DNA of 64,000 nucleotides from Cyanobacteria bacterium SIG29. Lineage in GTDB: Bacteria; Cyanobacteriota; Vampirovibrionia; Gastranaerophilales; Gastranaerophilaceae. Made by a program: the position numbers and the translations under genes. Positions 27,632 to 36,074 of the stretch are shown in pieces (the first letter of the stretch is position 1; each line of letters starts with the position of its first letter). The stretch is from assembly GCA_015152515.1 (NCBI GenBank), contig SUTV01000003.1, positions 124,001-188,000 of the forward strand, written 5' to 3'. The notes beneath the pieces are model-generated. The model worked only from the letters and a program-made list of their open reading frames with translations. It did not search any database and was not told where the DNA came from.

Positions 27632-28783
27632 TTAATATATTCCAAATACGTTGTAATCAAATGTGAATTGAATATCTACACTATTACCCTTAAAGTCAGG
27701 AGGTAATGGTCTAAATGGTGCCGTTAATTTAACTGCATCTAATGCAGCTTTATCAGCAGCAGGTAAACCTGATGAACGATGAACCTTCACATTAAGCAAT
27801 CTGCCATCACGAGCTATTGAGAATAATAAAACTACACGTTTACTTTCATTACCTTTTGGAGGATCCCAATTCATTTTTATACGTCTTTGAAGTTCCTTCA
27901 TATAAGGACCAAAATCAGGTTCTTTTATGGCATCAATACCTGGAGCACCTTTAGGATTTCCCGGACCTGGATTTCCAACATTGCCAGCACCTGAGCCAGT
28001 AGCATTGCTAAATCTACCGCCACCACCAACACTAGAACCAGAGCCACCACCTGAAGTTGTAGGTGAAAAACTTGGCGAAGGACTAGATGAAGCTGAAGCA
28101 CCTGATGATGAGCCAGCACCAACTTTTGGAGCAGCAGTAACTGGTGCTGTTGTAGTTGGTTGAGTTATCTGTGGAATAGATGATTTCGGAATTGGAATAT
28201 TGAAATCAGCCGGCAACTTTGAAGCTGGAGCAGGCGCAACTGGTTTTGGTTGCGGTCTTGGTGCCGGTGCTTTTGGTTTTGGTTGTTCTACAGGTTTTTG
28301 TACTACCGGTTGCGGAGCTGGTTTTTGCACAGCAGGTTGTGGTTTCGCAACAGGCTTTTGAACTACTGGTTTTTTCGCTGGTGGTGGAATTGGTTTTTTC
28401 GCCGGAGCCTTTGGCGCAGCAGTTTGAGGTAAAGATACTGCGCGTTTTGGATCATGTTTTCCACCAGCTTGCGAATTTTTATCAGCCCTATTTTTTGTAT
28501 TTTTATCTATTGGAGGGGCTTCTTTTTCTACAAGTACAAATTCTATATCTTTAGGTTTCATATCTGGTTTTTTGAACAAATCAAAATTAATTCCTAAAAA
28601 TTGTAATATCAAAGAAGATAATATTATAATCAAAACTACTAAAGGATGAAGTATAAGCGCAATTATCAATGCTTTTTCAAAAGAAATTTCTTCTTTATCT
28701 TTTCTAATAACTGCAGGAATTTCATATCTTGAGTTACGAACTCTTTTTGATTTTATATTATCTTCGTTATTAATTACTGACAT
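27632..28783 (-). CDS. tonB: TonB-family energy transducer
   Basis: 383 residues: a cytoplasmic N-terminus, a membrane helix about 38-64, a long Pro/Ala/Lys region (KPVVQKP, KPQPAVQKP type repeats) then a Gly/Ser-rich stretch, and a C-terminal TonB domain (MKELQRRIKMNWDPPKG ... VVLLFSIARDGRLLNVKVHRSSG ... AFRPLPPDFKG). It spans the periplasm and transmits motor force to outer-membrane receptors. No receptor is in this window. The Pro/Ala-rich middle is longer than in E. coli TonB (239 residues in total). Confidence 0.93.
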   Translation of the reverse strand: MSVINNEDNIKSKRVRNSRYEIPAVIRKDKEEISFEKALIIALILHPLVVLIIILSSLILQFLGINFDLFKKPDMKPKDIEFVLVEKEAPPIDKNTKNRADKNSQAGGKHDPKRAVSLPQTAAPKAPAKKPIPPPAKKPVVQKPVAKPQPAVQKPAPQPVVQKPVEQPKPKAPAPRPQPKPVAPAPASKLPADFNIPIPKSSIPQITQPTTTAPVTAAPKVGAGSSSGASASSSPSPSFSPTTSGGGSGSSVGGGGRFSNATGSGAGNVGNPGPGNPKGAPGIDAIKEPDFGPYMKELQRRIKMNWDPPKGNESKRVVLLFSIARDGRLLNVKVHRSSGLPAADKAALDAVKLTAPFRPLPPDFKGNSVDIQFTFDYNVFGIY

Positions 28784-28851
28784 TCCCTAAATTCCCATTT
28801 GATAGTATTTTATCAAAAAATGTTTAAGAAAACAAATAGCCTATTTACTAT

Positions 28852-29613
28852 CTAATATGGTGAATTAGATGATACCGTAATTGGTTGTTCTAAAACAATG
28901 TTTAGTTGAGCATTTTGTGGCAATTCAATATTTCCACCTCTCTCAGTAAAGGTTTTAACAAGACCTAAACCACCACCAAGAGCAGTACCATATATAGCAC
29001 CTTTACCAACACTACCGCCAGATAAAGCACCCATAGCAGTACCTAATACAGCACCTGTAGCACTACCAACGGCAGCATCTTTAGCAAATTCTTTGGTTGT
29101 ATCTTTAGCTGTACCTGCTTTTAAGATACCACTGCCATCATCAGTTTGAATATGAGCAGATAATGGTATCATTTGACCTGTTGGGGTATAAATATTAGTA
29201 AATTTTATCTGAAGTTGACCATTTCTTTGACCCAATCCACCTTTTTTAGCAAGTATAACTGTACCATTTATTCTACTTCCAGCAGGTGCTATTAAATGTT
29301 TACCATAATAAAAATCTGAACCCAAGTACATAGAAACACTATCGCCAATTTTAGCTGTTTCAGAACTAATTGGACTCATCAATGTTGCAGGGAAAGAAGT
29401 ATTAGCTGGAACCATTACAACATTCCCTTGTAATTGATTCATATTATAAGATGTATTTTGATATCCTTGAGGTTGATATGAATTAACTGGTAAAGGATAT
29501 TGTGTTTGATATTCATAATTTTCAGCAGGAGCATACTGAACATTTGCTAAAACACAACTAGGCATAAAAACCATTACACCTAACATAGACATAGATAATA
29601 ATTTTTTCCTCAT
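28852..29613 (-). CDS. Exported VirB10/TrbI-like beta-domain protein with glycine zipper
   Basis: 253 residues. Signal sequence 1-23 (MRKKLLSMSMLGVMVFMPSCVLA; the Cys may allow lipidation). A Gln/Tyr-rich linker is followed by a beta domain (VMVPANTSFPATL...IAPAGSRINGTVILAK...GQLQIKFTNIYTPTG) resembling the C-terminal barrel of VirB10/TrbI. It ends with a glycine-zipper region (AVGSATGAVLGTAMGALSGG) able to insert in membrane. Strong AAAGGAGAAT site. Downstream lies the Ton operon, so a role in an envelope-spanning complex is possible. Confidence 0.7.
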   Translation of the reverse strand: MRKKLLSMSMLGVMVFMPSCVLANVQYAPAENYEYQTQYPLPVNSYQPQGYQNTSYNMNQLQGNVVMVPANTSFPATLMSPISSETAKIGDSVSMYLGSDFYYGKHLIAPAGSRINGTVILAKKGGLGQRNGQLQIKFTNIYTPTGQMIPLSAHIQTDDGSGILKAGTAKDTTKEFAKDAAVGSATGAVLGTAMGALSGGSVGKGAIYGTALGGGLGLVKTFTERGGNIELPQNAQLNIVLEQPITVSSNSPY

Positions 29614-29668
29614 ATATTCTCCTTTTTACTATCTTTCATTTTTTAAAACGAAATAAAAAAAATTAAGT

Positions 29669-30208
29669 TCATTTTGCAATAATATCTTCTTCTATAATCA
29701 TAAATAATTCAGCACCAGGTAAAACCACAGTATGTTGCCCCATTTCTAAAACATTTAAAGGTACAGCTTTTAAAAATGGTCTCATACCAAAATTATAATG
29801 CGGAACTCTTTTATAATATGTAGCTTGAGTAGTTTTTCCACCAAGATAATTATTATTTTCACTATAAATATGACCTTTAACCTTATATACTTTTTTATCA
29901 GGTGTAACCATTTTATAAATTAAAATTTTCAAAGCCCCATCACGACCTTGAACAGGCTCTAGAACTTCTTCAACTTCTCCATAAATTTTTGTATTAGCAG
30001 GAATAACATTTGTTTCATAAACATACATATCTTGTGTGTTCATAAAAACAACTTCATCCTCAGCATCAGCCATTAGGGTTGAAATTTCAGCTATATTCAA
30101 TACTCTTAAAAAAGTACCTGCACGAACCTTAACAACCTCATCTGCATTTGCAAAAGAAGAAACAAGTCCTATAAAAGCTATAAATAAAATCAATAATTTT
30201 CTAATCAT
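29669..30208 (-). CDS. Exported beta-domain protein, diverged relative of the preceding one
   Basis: 179 residues, signal peptide about 1-22 (ends FANA). The mature part follows the same order of motifs as 28852-29613: VRAGTFLRVL, VIPANTKIYGEVEEV, GRDGALKILIYKMVTPDKK, KGHI. No glycine zipper. The two are probably old paralogues and adjacent in one operon. There is no Shine-Dalgarno sequence; TAAACT lies 6 bases before the ATG. Function unknown; a VirB10-like envelope role is inference. Confidence 0.65.
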   Translation of the reverse strand: MIRKLLILFIAFIGLVSSFANADEVVKVRAGTFLRVLNIAEISTLMADAEDEVVFMNTQDMYVYETNVIPANTKIYGEVEEVLEPVQGRDGALKILIYKMVTPDKKVYKVKGHIYSENNNYLGGKTTQATYYKRVPHYNFGMRPFLKAVPLNVLEMGQHTVVLPGAELFMIIEEDIIAK

Positions 30209-30264
30209 AATAATAGTTTACCATATTTTTTACATCTTATGAAGGAAGATTAGAATATAAAATT

Positions 30265-30273
30265 TGCTATAAT
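30265..30273 (+). promoter_or_regulatory. Extended -10 promoter (TGCTATAAT) 7 bases before bioD ATG
   Basis: TGCTATAAT followed by CTTGATT and ATG at 30281; no Shine-Dalgarno sequence. Consistent with leaderless initiation. Confidence 0.55.
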
Positions 30274-30280
30274 CTTGATT

Positions 30281-30988
30281 ATGAATAACATATTCATAAC
30301 AGGTATTAATAGCGGTTGTGGTAAAACAGTAATATCAGCGGGTATTACTGCTGTTATGCAATCTTTAGGCTATAAAACTGGTGTTTATAAACCAATTCAA
30401 TTAGGCGCTATTAATAAAGAAAAATATCTACTTTCACCTGATTTGGCTTTTGTTAAAATGTTAGACCCATATATAACAACGCATTCAACATATATGTTTT
30501 GCGAAAAAGCACTACCAACGGTTTTAAATCATAATATTGAATTTCAAAATATAGCAAAAGATTATAATCTACTTTCACAAAAAACCGATACTTTAGTTGT
30601 TGAAGCAACTGGAGGTCTTATGACTCCGTTAAATAAAAATTTATTTTCATATCATCTTCCGCTTAACCTAAACTTACCTGTAATTTTTGTTGTAAGCCCT
30701 TCTAATGATTCTGTTAATAATTATTTTAACGAAATCAACACAGCTAAAACTGCAGGATTAAATATATTAGGTGTAATTATAAATAAATTTCCAGTTTATA
30801 GCGAAAATCCAGAAGTAAAAGCTTTTCCATCATTAATAGAAAATTATTGTGATGTAAAAGTTTTAGGTCTAATCAGAAACTTTAAAGGCAGAAGTGTACA
30901 AAGCAACACTTTAATCAATGAAATTCTTAACGGTATAGATTTAGAAGATGTTTTCAGAATGAAAATCCCAAAGCTTAATGGTTATTAA
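30281..30988 (+). CDS. bioD: ATP-dependent dethiobiotin synthetase
   Basis: 235 residues from the ATG at 30281 (an in-frame TTG at 30275 falls within the promoter spacer). P-loop FITGINSGCGKTV, YKPIQLG, and the VEATGGLMTPL loop (VEGAGGLxxP in typical BioD), then INKFP for nucleotide binding. It closes the ureido ring in biotin synthesis. No bioA/B/F is nearby, although a BioY-like transporter is at 44879-45532. The 3' end overlaps the convergent PBP gene by four bases (TTAA). Confidence 0.85.
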   Translation: MNNIFITGINSGCGKTVISAGITAVMQSLGYKTGVYKPIQLGAINKEKYLLSPDLAFVKMLDPYITTHSTYMFCEKALPTVLNHNIEFQNIAKDYNLLSQKTDTLVVEATGGLMTPLNKNLFSYHLPLNLNLPVIFVVSPSNDSVNNYFNEINTAKTAGLNILGVIINKFPVYSENPEVKAFPSLIENYCDVKVLGLIRNFKGRSVQSNTLINEILNGIDLEDVFRMKIPKLNGY

Positions 30989-33036
30989 TCCTCTTCTTCT
31001 TCTTTTTTATTATCCTTTTTCTTTACCTTGTCAAAAAGATTTTCATTAATTTGAACAGGAATTTCTTCAAATACACTTTCATCTACTTCTTTTTTTTGAC
31101 CGAATGGAAGTATTGATAGAATTCCATTACCTTCTTCTTTCTTAGTTTCTTTTTCTTGTTGTTTTAACAGCTCTTCATATGGAATTTCTTCAAAATCTAT
31201 AGTGAAATCAACAGGAGGATAACCGAACTCTGGCGCACCATATTTTTCTGTTGCAACAATCATCATATCCTTCCAAATACGAGCTGGAGCACTACCACCA
31301 GTTAAACCAATACTTGTATTATCATCTTTGCCCATAAATACACCAGTAACTAAATCAGGTGTATAACCAATAAACCAAGCATCTCTATTTTCATTTGTAG
31401 TACCTGTTTTGCCACCCATCGGTTTATCAATATTAGCGCCACGACCTGTACCATTAGTAATTACTTTTCGAAGCATTGCAGTCATAATTCCTGCTGTTTC
31501 TTTATCTAGAACCTTTGTAATCTTTGTTCTTGGCGCTTCATAAACAATTTTACCTCTTTTTGTTTCAATTCTTTTAATAGAATAAGGTTGAACTCTATAA
31601 CCACCATTTGCAAAGTTACCATAAGCAACTACCATATCATATAATTTAACCCCATTTGAACCAAGAGAAATTGTATAATCATATGTTAATGGAGTTGTAA
31701 TACCAAGTGCTTTTGCCATATCAAGAACTAATTGAACACCAACATCTTGAATAAGTTTAACAGCTACAACATTAGATGAAATTGCAAGTGCTTTATATAA
31801 AGGAATAATTCCTTTATATTTTTCACCATAATTATGTGGGCTCCATTCACCAATAGTAACAGGTGTATCTTCAACTTTATCTGTTGGCATCCAACCTTTA
31901 TGAACAGCTGCCGCATATACAATTGGTTTAAAAGCAGAACCAGGTGGTCTAATAGCTTGCGTTACTCTATCATATTGGCTTTCTATATAATTTTTACCAC
32001 CACAATATGCAATAATTTCACCAGTTGTAGGAGAAAAAGTAAATAAAGCAGCATTATGTTTTGAATTTTTCAAACCAAACAATGCCAAATTCTTTTCGAT
32101 AGATTCATTTGCTGCAACTTGAGCAGTATAGTCTAAAGTTGTAATAATTTTATAACCACCTTGTGTTATTTCTTCTTCTTCAAAACCTAAAGTTTCAAGT
32201 TCTTTTAAAACATAATCAATAAAATATGGTGCAACATTAACCTTTGATAAAGTTGGCTTTTTATTTAAAACAATTTTTTCTTTCAAAGCAGCTTCATATT
32301 GCTTTTTATTAATTGTTTTCATTATGTACATTCTTTTAAGAACTTTATTTCTGCGTTTTTCTGCAAGTTTCATATTTTTATATGGAGAATATACAGAAGG
32401 CGCTTGAGGCAAACCTGCGATTAAAGCACACTCTGCCAAAGTTAATTGTGATAAATCCTTATTAAAATAAGTTGAAGCAGCTGCACCAACCCCATAAGCA
32501 CCAGAACCTAAATAAACATTATTTAAATACATTTCTAAAATTTTGTCTTTAGAAATAGTTTTTTCAATTCTAGCAGCAACTTGAATTTCTTTTAATTTTC
32601 TAGTTATTGTTTTTTCATTTGATAAAAATAAAACTCTAGCAAGCTGTTGAGTAATAGTACTAGCACCTTGACTAGCTTTTTTATTAATAACATTTACTAT
32701 CGCAGAACGAACAATACCAAAAATATCATATCCACTATGAGAATAAAAATTCTTATCTTCTGTAGAAATAACTGCATCTTTTAAAAATTTTGGTATTTGT
32801 TCAATTGAAACTTGTTCATAATGAAAAGTTTGGAAAGTTTTTATTAAATGTTCATCTGCAGAATAAACCTGAGTAACAATATTTCTTTGATAATTGTTCA
32901 AATTAGGGATTGGCTCTAAACTATTCAAATACATTTTTACAGCCGCATAACCTGCAAGTACAACCGCCACCATCATAACAAAAATTGTTTTTAAAATAAT
33001 AAAAAATGGTTTTTCTTTTTTCTTCTTTGCAGTCAT
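30985..33036 (-). CDS. Class A penicillin-binding protein (PBP1a type)
   Basis: 683 residues from the ATG at 33036, which follows TTGAGGATAAAA; an in-frame TTG in that leader is unlikely. N-terminal membrane anchor (about 15-35), glycosyltransferase 51 domain (STEDKNFYSHSGYD, GASTITQQLAR, EIQVAARIEKTISKDKILEMYLN), then transpeptidase with S-A-F-K (PPGSAFKP), SSN and KTGT (GGKTGTTNENRDAWFIGYTP). An acidic/Lys C-terminal tail follows. It polymerises and cross-links peptidoglycan in the periplasm. Confidence 0.95.
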   Translation of the reverse strand: MTAKKKKEKPFFIILKTIFVMMVAVVLAGYAAVKMYLNSLEPIPNLNNYQRNIVTQVYSADEHLIKTFQTFHYEQVSIEQIPKFLKDAVISTEDKNFYSHSGYDIFGIVRSAIVNVINKKASQGASTITQQLARVLFLSNEKTITRKLKEIQVAARIEKTISKDKILEMYLNNVYLGSGAYGVGAAASTYFNKDLSQLTLAECALIAGLPQAPSVYSPYKNMKLAEKRRNKVLKRMYIMKTINKKQYEAALKEKIVLNKKPTLSKVNVAPYFIDYVLKELETLGFEEEEITQGGYKIITTLDYTAQVAANESIEKNLALFGLKNSKHNAALFTFSPTTGEIIAYCGGKNYIESQYDRVTQAIRPPGSAFKPIVYAAAVHKGWMPTDKVEDTPVTIGEWSPHNYGEKYKGIIPLYKALAISSNVVAVKLIQDVGVQLVLDMAKALGITTPLTYDYTISLGSNGVKLYDMVVAYGNFANGGYRVQPYSIKRIETKRGKIVYEAPRTKITKVLDKETAGIMTAMLRKVITNGTGRGANIDKPMGGKTGTTNENRDAWFIGYTPDLVTGVFMGKDDNTSIGLTGGSAPARIWKDMMIVATEKYGAPEFGYPPVDFTIDFEEIPYEELLKQQEKETKKEEGNGILSILPFGQKKEVDESVFEEIPVQINENLFDKVKKKDNKKEEEED

Positions 33037-33112
33037 TTTTATCCTCAAAGTTTTATAATATTATGATAATATTTTAACAGATAAATTTTTTAATTAACGA
33101 AATTGTAAACAA

Positions 33113-33493
33113 ATGTCTATAAAATCAATATATTACGAATTTTTATCATATTTTATCCCTCAACGCGTTAAATATAATGTTGAAGGTAAATGTAATAAAT
33201 GTGGTAATTGTTGCAAACAAATAAGAGCATATGGTCTAAAAAACGAAAAAGAACTTAAATTTATGCAATTTATCTTTCCTTGGTATAAAAGATTTTTTAT
33301 TGTAGGCAAAGATGAAAATAATGATTTTATTTTAAGTTGCAAATACCTAGCAAACAACGGAGAATGTAGCGTGTATAAAACAAGACCATTTGTTTGTAGA
33401 AATTACCCAAGTAAAAAAATTTTTTTCAATGCACAAATGCCAGATGGTTGCGGATTTAAAATTACAAAAAAAGAATTTAAGGACTATTTATAA
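33113..33493 (+). CDS. YkgJ-family cysteine-cluster protein
   Basis: 126 residues. An N-terminal CNKCGNCC cluster (Cys near 28-35), a later CKYL...GECSVYKTRPFVCRNYP, and a final C match the zinc/iron-chelating YkgJ (UPF0153) pattern. Metal role unknown. It is divergent from the PBP gene, and its 3' end overlaps the convergent OGT gene by 17 bases. No clear ribosome site. Confidence 0.85.
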   Translation: MSIKSIYYEFLSYFIPQRVKYNVEGKCNKCGNCCKQIRAYGLKNEKELKFMQFIFPWYKRFFIVGKDENNDFILSCKYLANNGECSVYKTRPFVCRNYPSKKIFFNAQMPDGCGFKITKKEFKDYL

Positions 33494-35054
33494 AATCCTG
33501 CCAAACTTTTTTATATTTTAATTCTAAATCACAAGTAAAATCTTTAGCATTAACTCTTATATCTGAATTATTCATTTTAGTTCTTAAAGTGTGTCTTAAA
33601 GTAGCTAATTTATCTTTATCATTTGCCAATTTAAGAGCAGAATTAATATATTCTTCACCACTATGTGCATTAAATTCTTCAAAACCTAAAAGTGAATTAA
33701 TTCTACCAGCACCTCTTGATTGAATTCCATCACCAATCAATGTAATTGTAGGCACACCCATTAATGCTGTTTCAATAGAAATAGACATACCACTAAATGG
33801 ATATGGATCAAGAGAAATATCTGCATTCAAATATGCTTTATAATGTGGAGATTCACTCTTAGATTCATATATAACTCTATCTTCAGAAATTCCCAATTTT
33901 TTAAACTTTAGTTTTAATTGTTTTATAATTCGTTTAGTCATTTGAGTTCTATAAATTAACAATTTAGAAGTTAAATCTTTTTTCAATATTTGAGCCCAAA
34001 TAAACAAAATTGCATCACTAAATTTAGAAGTACAATTAAAGCTACCATAAGTAATATAACCATTTTCTTTATAAGGACAATCATTTATATCTGGCAAAGA
34101 TTTTTCTGCAAAAATATGATAGCCCTTATCTAAATACAATGGTTTTTCTGTATATAAATATGCTTTTTCTTCAGGGATTGAATATCTATCTGCCAAAATA
34201 TAATCAATTTCTTTTATACCTAAAGTATTTAGATATCCCAAATATGAAATAATAATTGGAGCTGGTTTATACAAACAAGAAAATGTTTTTAAATGAGTAT
34301 AACCACCCAAATCTACAAGAATATCAATACCCTCGTCATAAATCATTTGTGCGATTTCTTCATCCTTTTTGTTTGCACAAGAAACCATTTTTATTCCTGT
34401 TTCTTTAATTTTTTGGGTTGTTGAATCATTTTTATCAGAACCATTAAAGATAACAAAATTAAATTCATTTTGATTATGATTTTCCCAAATTGGTAAAATA
34501 TAATTCATCATAGTATGTGCATGACAATCAGATGACAAATAACCAATATTTAACTTTTTATTTGGATTTTTCTTTTTATCTTCGTGAGAATATTTTTTGA
34601 TATTTTTAAACAAATGATTTTTTACCATTCCAACAAGATATTCAGCTTCTTCTTTAATATCTTCTTGCTCATAAAAAGAAGACTTTGTCATAGCAAACAA
34701 CTTACAAGAAACATCATATTTACCAACTTCAAAATTGATAGCCTTATTATGATAATCAATGCTTTTATCAACATCTAAATAATAATAAGAATGTGCTAAT
34801 CTTGAAAAAACACTAACTTGTCCTTGAGGATATTCCTTTAAATATTCTTCATAATAATATGTAGCTTTATCAATATCATCTAAAGCATAATATGCATTAG
34901 CAAAACGAATATATAAAGAAGCCAAAGCTCTTGAATCCAATGATTTTGAATACATAAGTTGTGCTAACTTATAAATTTTTATAGCTTCTTTATACTCTTT
35001 TTCATTGAATAAAGCTTGCCCTTTATCCATCAAATCTTTGTAAGTTTCTGTCAA
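33477..35054 (-). CDS. TPR-OGT/SPINDLY-like O-GlcNAc-type glycosyltransferase
   Basis: 525 residues. N-terminal TPR helices (residues about 1-130: DLMDKGQALFNEKEYKEAIKIY and similar) and a C-terminal OGT domain (NIGYLSSDCHAHTMMNYILPI, VDLGGYTHL, YGSFNCTSKFSDAI, LDPYPFSGMSISIETALMGVPTITLIGD, RGAGRINSLLG). The start is TTG with CGGAGAG 7 bases before it and an in-frame stop just upstream, so TTG initiation is well supported. It probably transfers a sugar from a UDP-sugar to Ser/Thr of proteins. Followed at close spacing from gpsA. Confidence 0.88.
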   Translation of the reverse strand: MTETYKDLMDKGQALFNEKEYKEAIKIYKLAQLMYSKSLDSRALASLYIRFANAYYALDDIDKATYYYEEYLKEYPQGQVSVFSRLAHSYYYLDVDKSIDYHNKAINFEVGKYDVSCKLFAMTKSSFYEQEDIKEEAEYLVGMVKNHLFKNIKKYSHEDKKKNPNKKLNIGYLSSDCHAHTMMNYILPIWENHNQNEFNFVIFNGSDKNDSTTQKIKETGIKMVSCANKKDEEIAQMIYDEGIDILVDLGGYTHLKTFSCLYKPAPIIISYLGYLNTLGIKEIDYILADRYSIPEEKAYLYTEKPLYLDKGYHIFAEKSLPDINDCPYKENGYITYGSFNCTSKFSDAILFIWAQILKKDLTSKLLIYRTQMTKRIIKQLKLKFKKLGISEDRVIYESKSESPHYKAYLNADISLDPYPFSGMSISIETALMGVPTITLIGDGIQSRGAGRINSLLGFEEFNAHSGEEYINSALKLANDKDKLATLRHTLRTKMNNSDIRVNAKDFTCDLELKYKKVWQDFINSP

Positions 35055-35066
35055 AATGACTCTCCG

Positions 35067-36074
35067 TTATTTTAATTTATACTCTTCTTCTTGTTTTAAT
35101 TTTCTATTCATAAGTTTATTTAAAACTTCATCAGGAGTAATATCTGTGTAAACAGCTTCATAAATAGCAGAAGAAACAGGCACTTCTAACCCTAGTTTTT
35201 CTGCTAATTCACATAGAGCTTTAGAAGTTTTTACACCTTCTGCAACAGAACCTAATTCAGCCAAAATATCATCTATTTTTTTACCTTTACCAAGCATAGA
35301 ACCAACTGTAAAATTACGGCTAAATGGGCTTGAACAAGTTGCAATTAAATCACCCATGCCAGATAATCCATACAAAGTTGAAGGACTAGCACCAAGTGAA
35401 ACACTAACTCTAACTATTTCTGCCATACCACGAGTTAATAATGAACCACGACAATTATCACCTAATCCCATTGCATCTGCAAAACCAGAAGCAATAGCAA
35501 TAACGTTTTTCAAACTTCCGCCTAATTCAACTCCAACAACATCAGAATTTGTATATAATCTAAATTTTGATGGAACATTACAATATTTTTGTACATACTC
35601 AGCAGCTTCCATATCATCTGACGCAACAGACGCTGCAGTTGGGCAACCATTTAAAATTTCTTTTGCTAATGTTGGACCAGATAAAATAACCAATTTAGAT
35701 GTTGGAAGCTCATCTTTTATAACTTCAGACATTCTTTTTAAAGAAGGTAATTCTAAACCTTTTGAAAGATTTACAAGTATTTGCTCATCTTTAAGCCCAG
35801 CTTCTTTCAATTGTTTACAAACAGGGCGAATACCAGATGTAGCAACAACTAACAAAATTATTTCAGCACCATCAATAGCTTGTTTAAGGTCATCAGTAAC
35901 AACAACTTTTTCATCTAATTGTACAGGTAATGGTTTTGTTGTTCTTTTATATTGTCTTAACTCATCAGAAATATCAGAGGTTCTTCCCCAAACACATACT
36001 TCATCAAAATTATCATTTAAAAGCCAAGCTAAAGTTAACCCCCAGCATCCTGGTCCTAAAACTGTTAATTTCAT
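35067..36074 (-). CDS. gpsA: Glycerol-3-phosphate dehydrogenase [NAD(P)+]
   Basis: 335 residues. Rossmann GPGCWG near the N-terminus, LVNLSKGLE, LSGPTLAKEI, the catalytic-Lys region GGSLKNVIAIASG, and LYGLSGMGDLIATCSSPFSRNF. Makes glycerol-3-phosphate for phospholipids. GGAGG lies 9 bases before the ATG; the murE stop is immediately upstream. Length is normal. Confidence 0.96.
   Translation of the reverse strand: MKLTVLGPGCWGLTLAWLLNDNFDEVCVWGRTSDISDELRQYKRTTKPLPVQLDEKVVVTDDLKQAIDGAEIILLVVATSGIRPVCKQLKEAGLKDEQILVNLSKGLELPSLKRMSEVIKDELPTSKLVILSGPTLAKEILNGCPTAASVASDDMEAAEYVQKYCNVPSKFRLYTNSDVVGVELGGSLKNVIAIASGFADAMGLGDNCRGSLLTRGMAEIVRVSVSLGASPSTLYGLSGMGDLIATCSSPFSRNFTVGSMLGKGKKIDDILAELGSVAEGVKTSKALCELAEKLGLEVPVSSAIYEAVYTDITPDEVLNKLMNRKLKQEEEYKLK

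Noticed and set aside
27927-28163. Plus-strand Pro-rich frame of 78 codons, and the larger frames at 28219-28554
   Set aside because: Antisense shadows of the tonB Pro/Ala/Gly-rich region; low-complexity codons open the opposite frames. No ribosome site.
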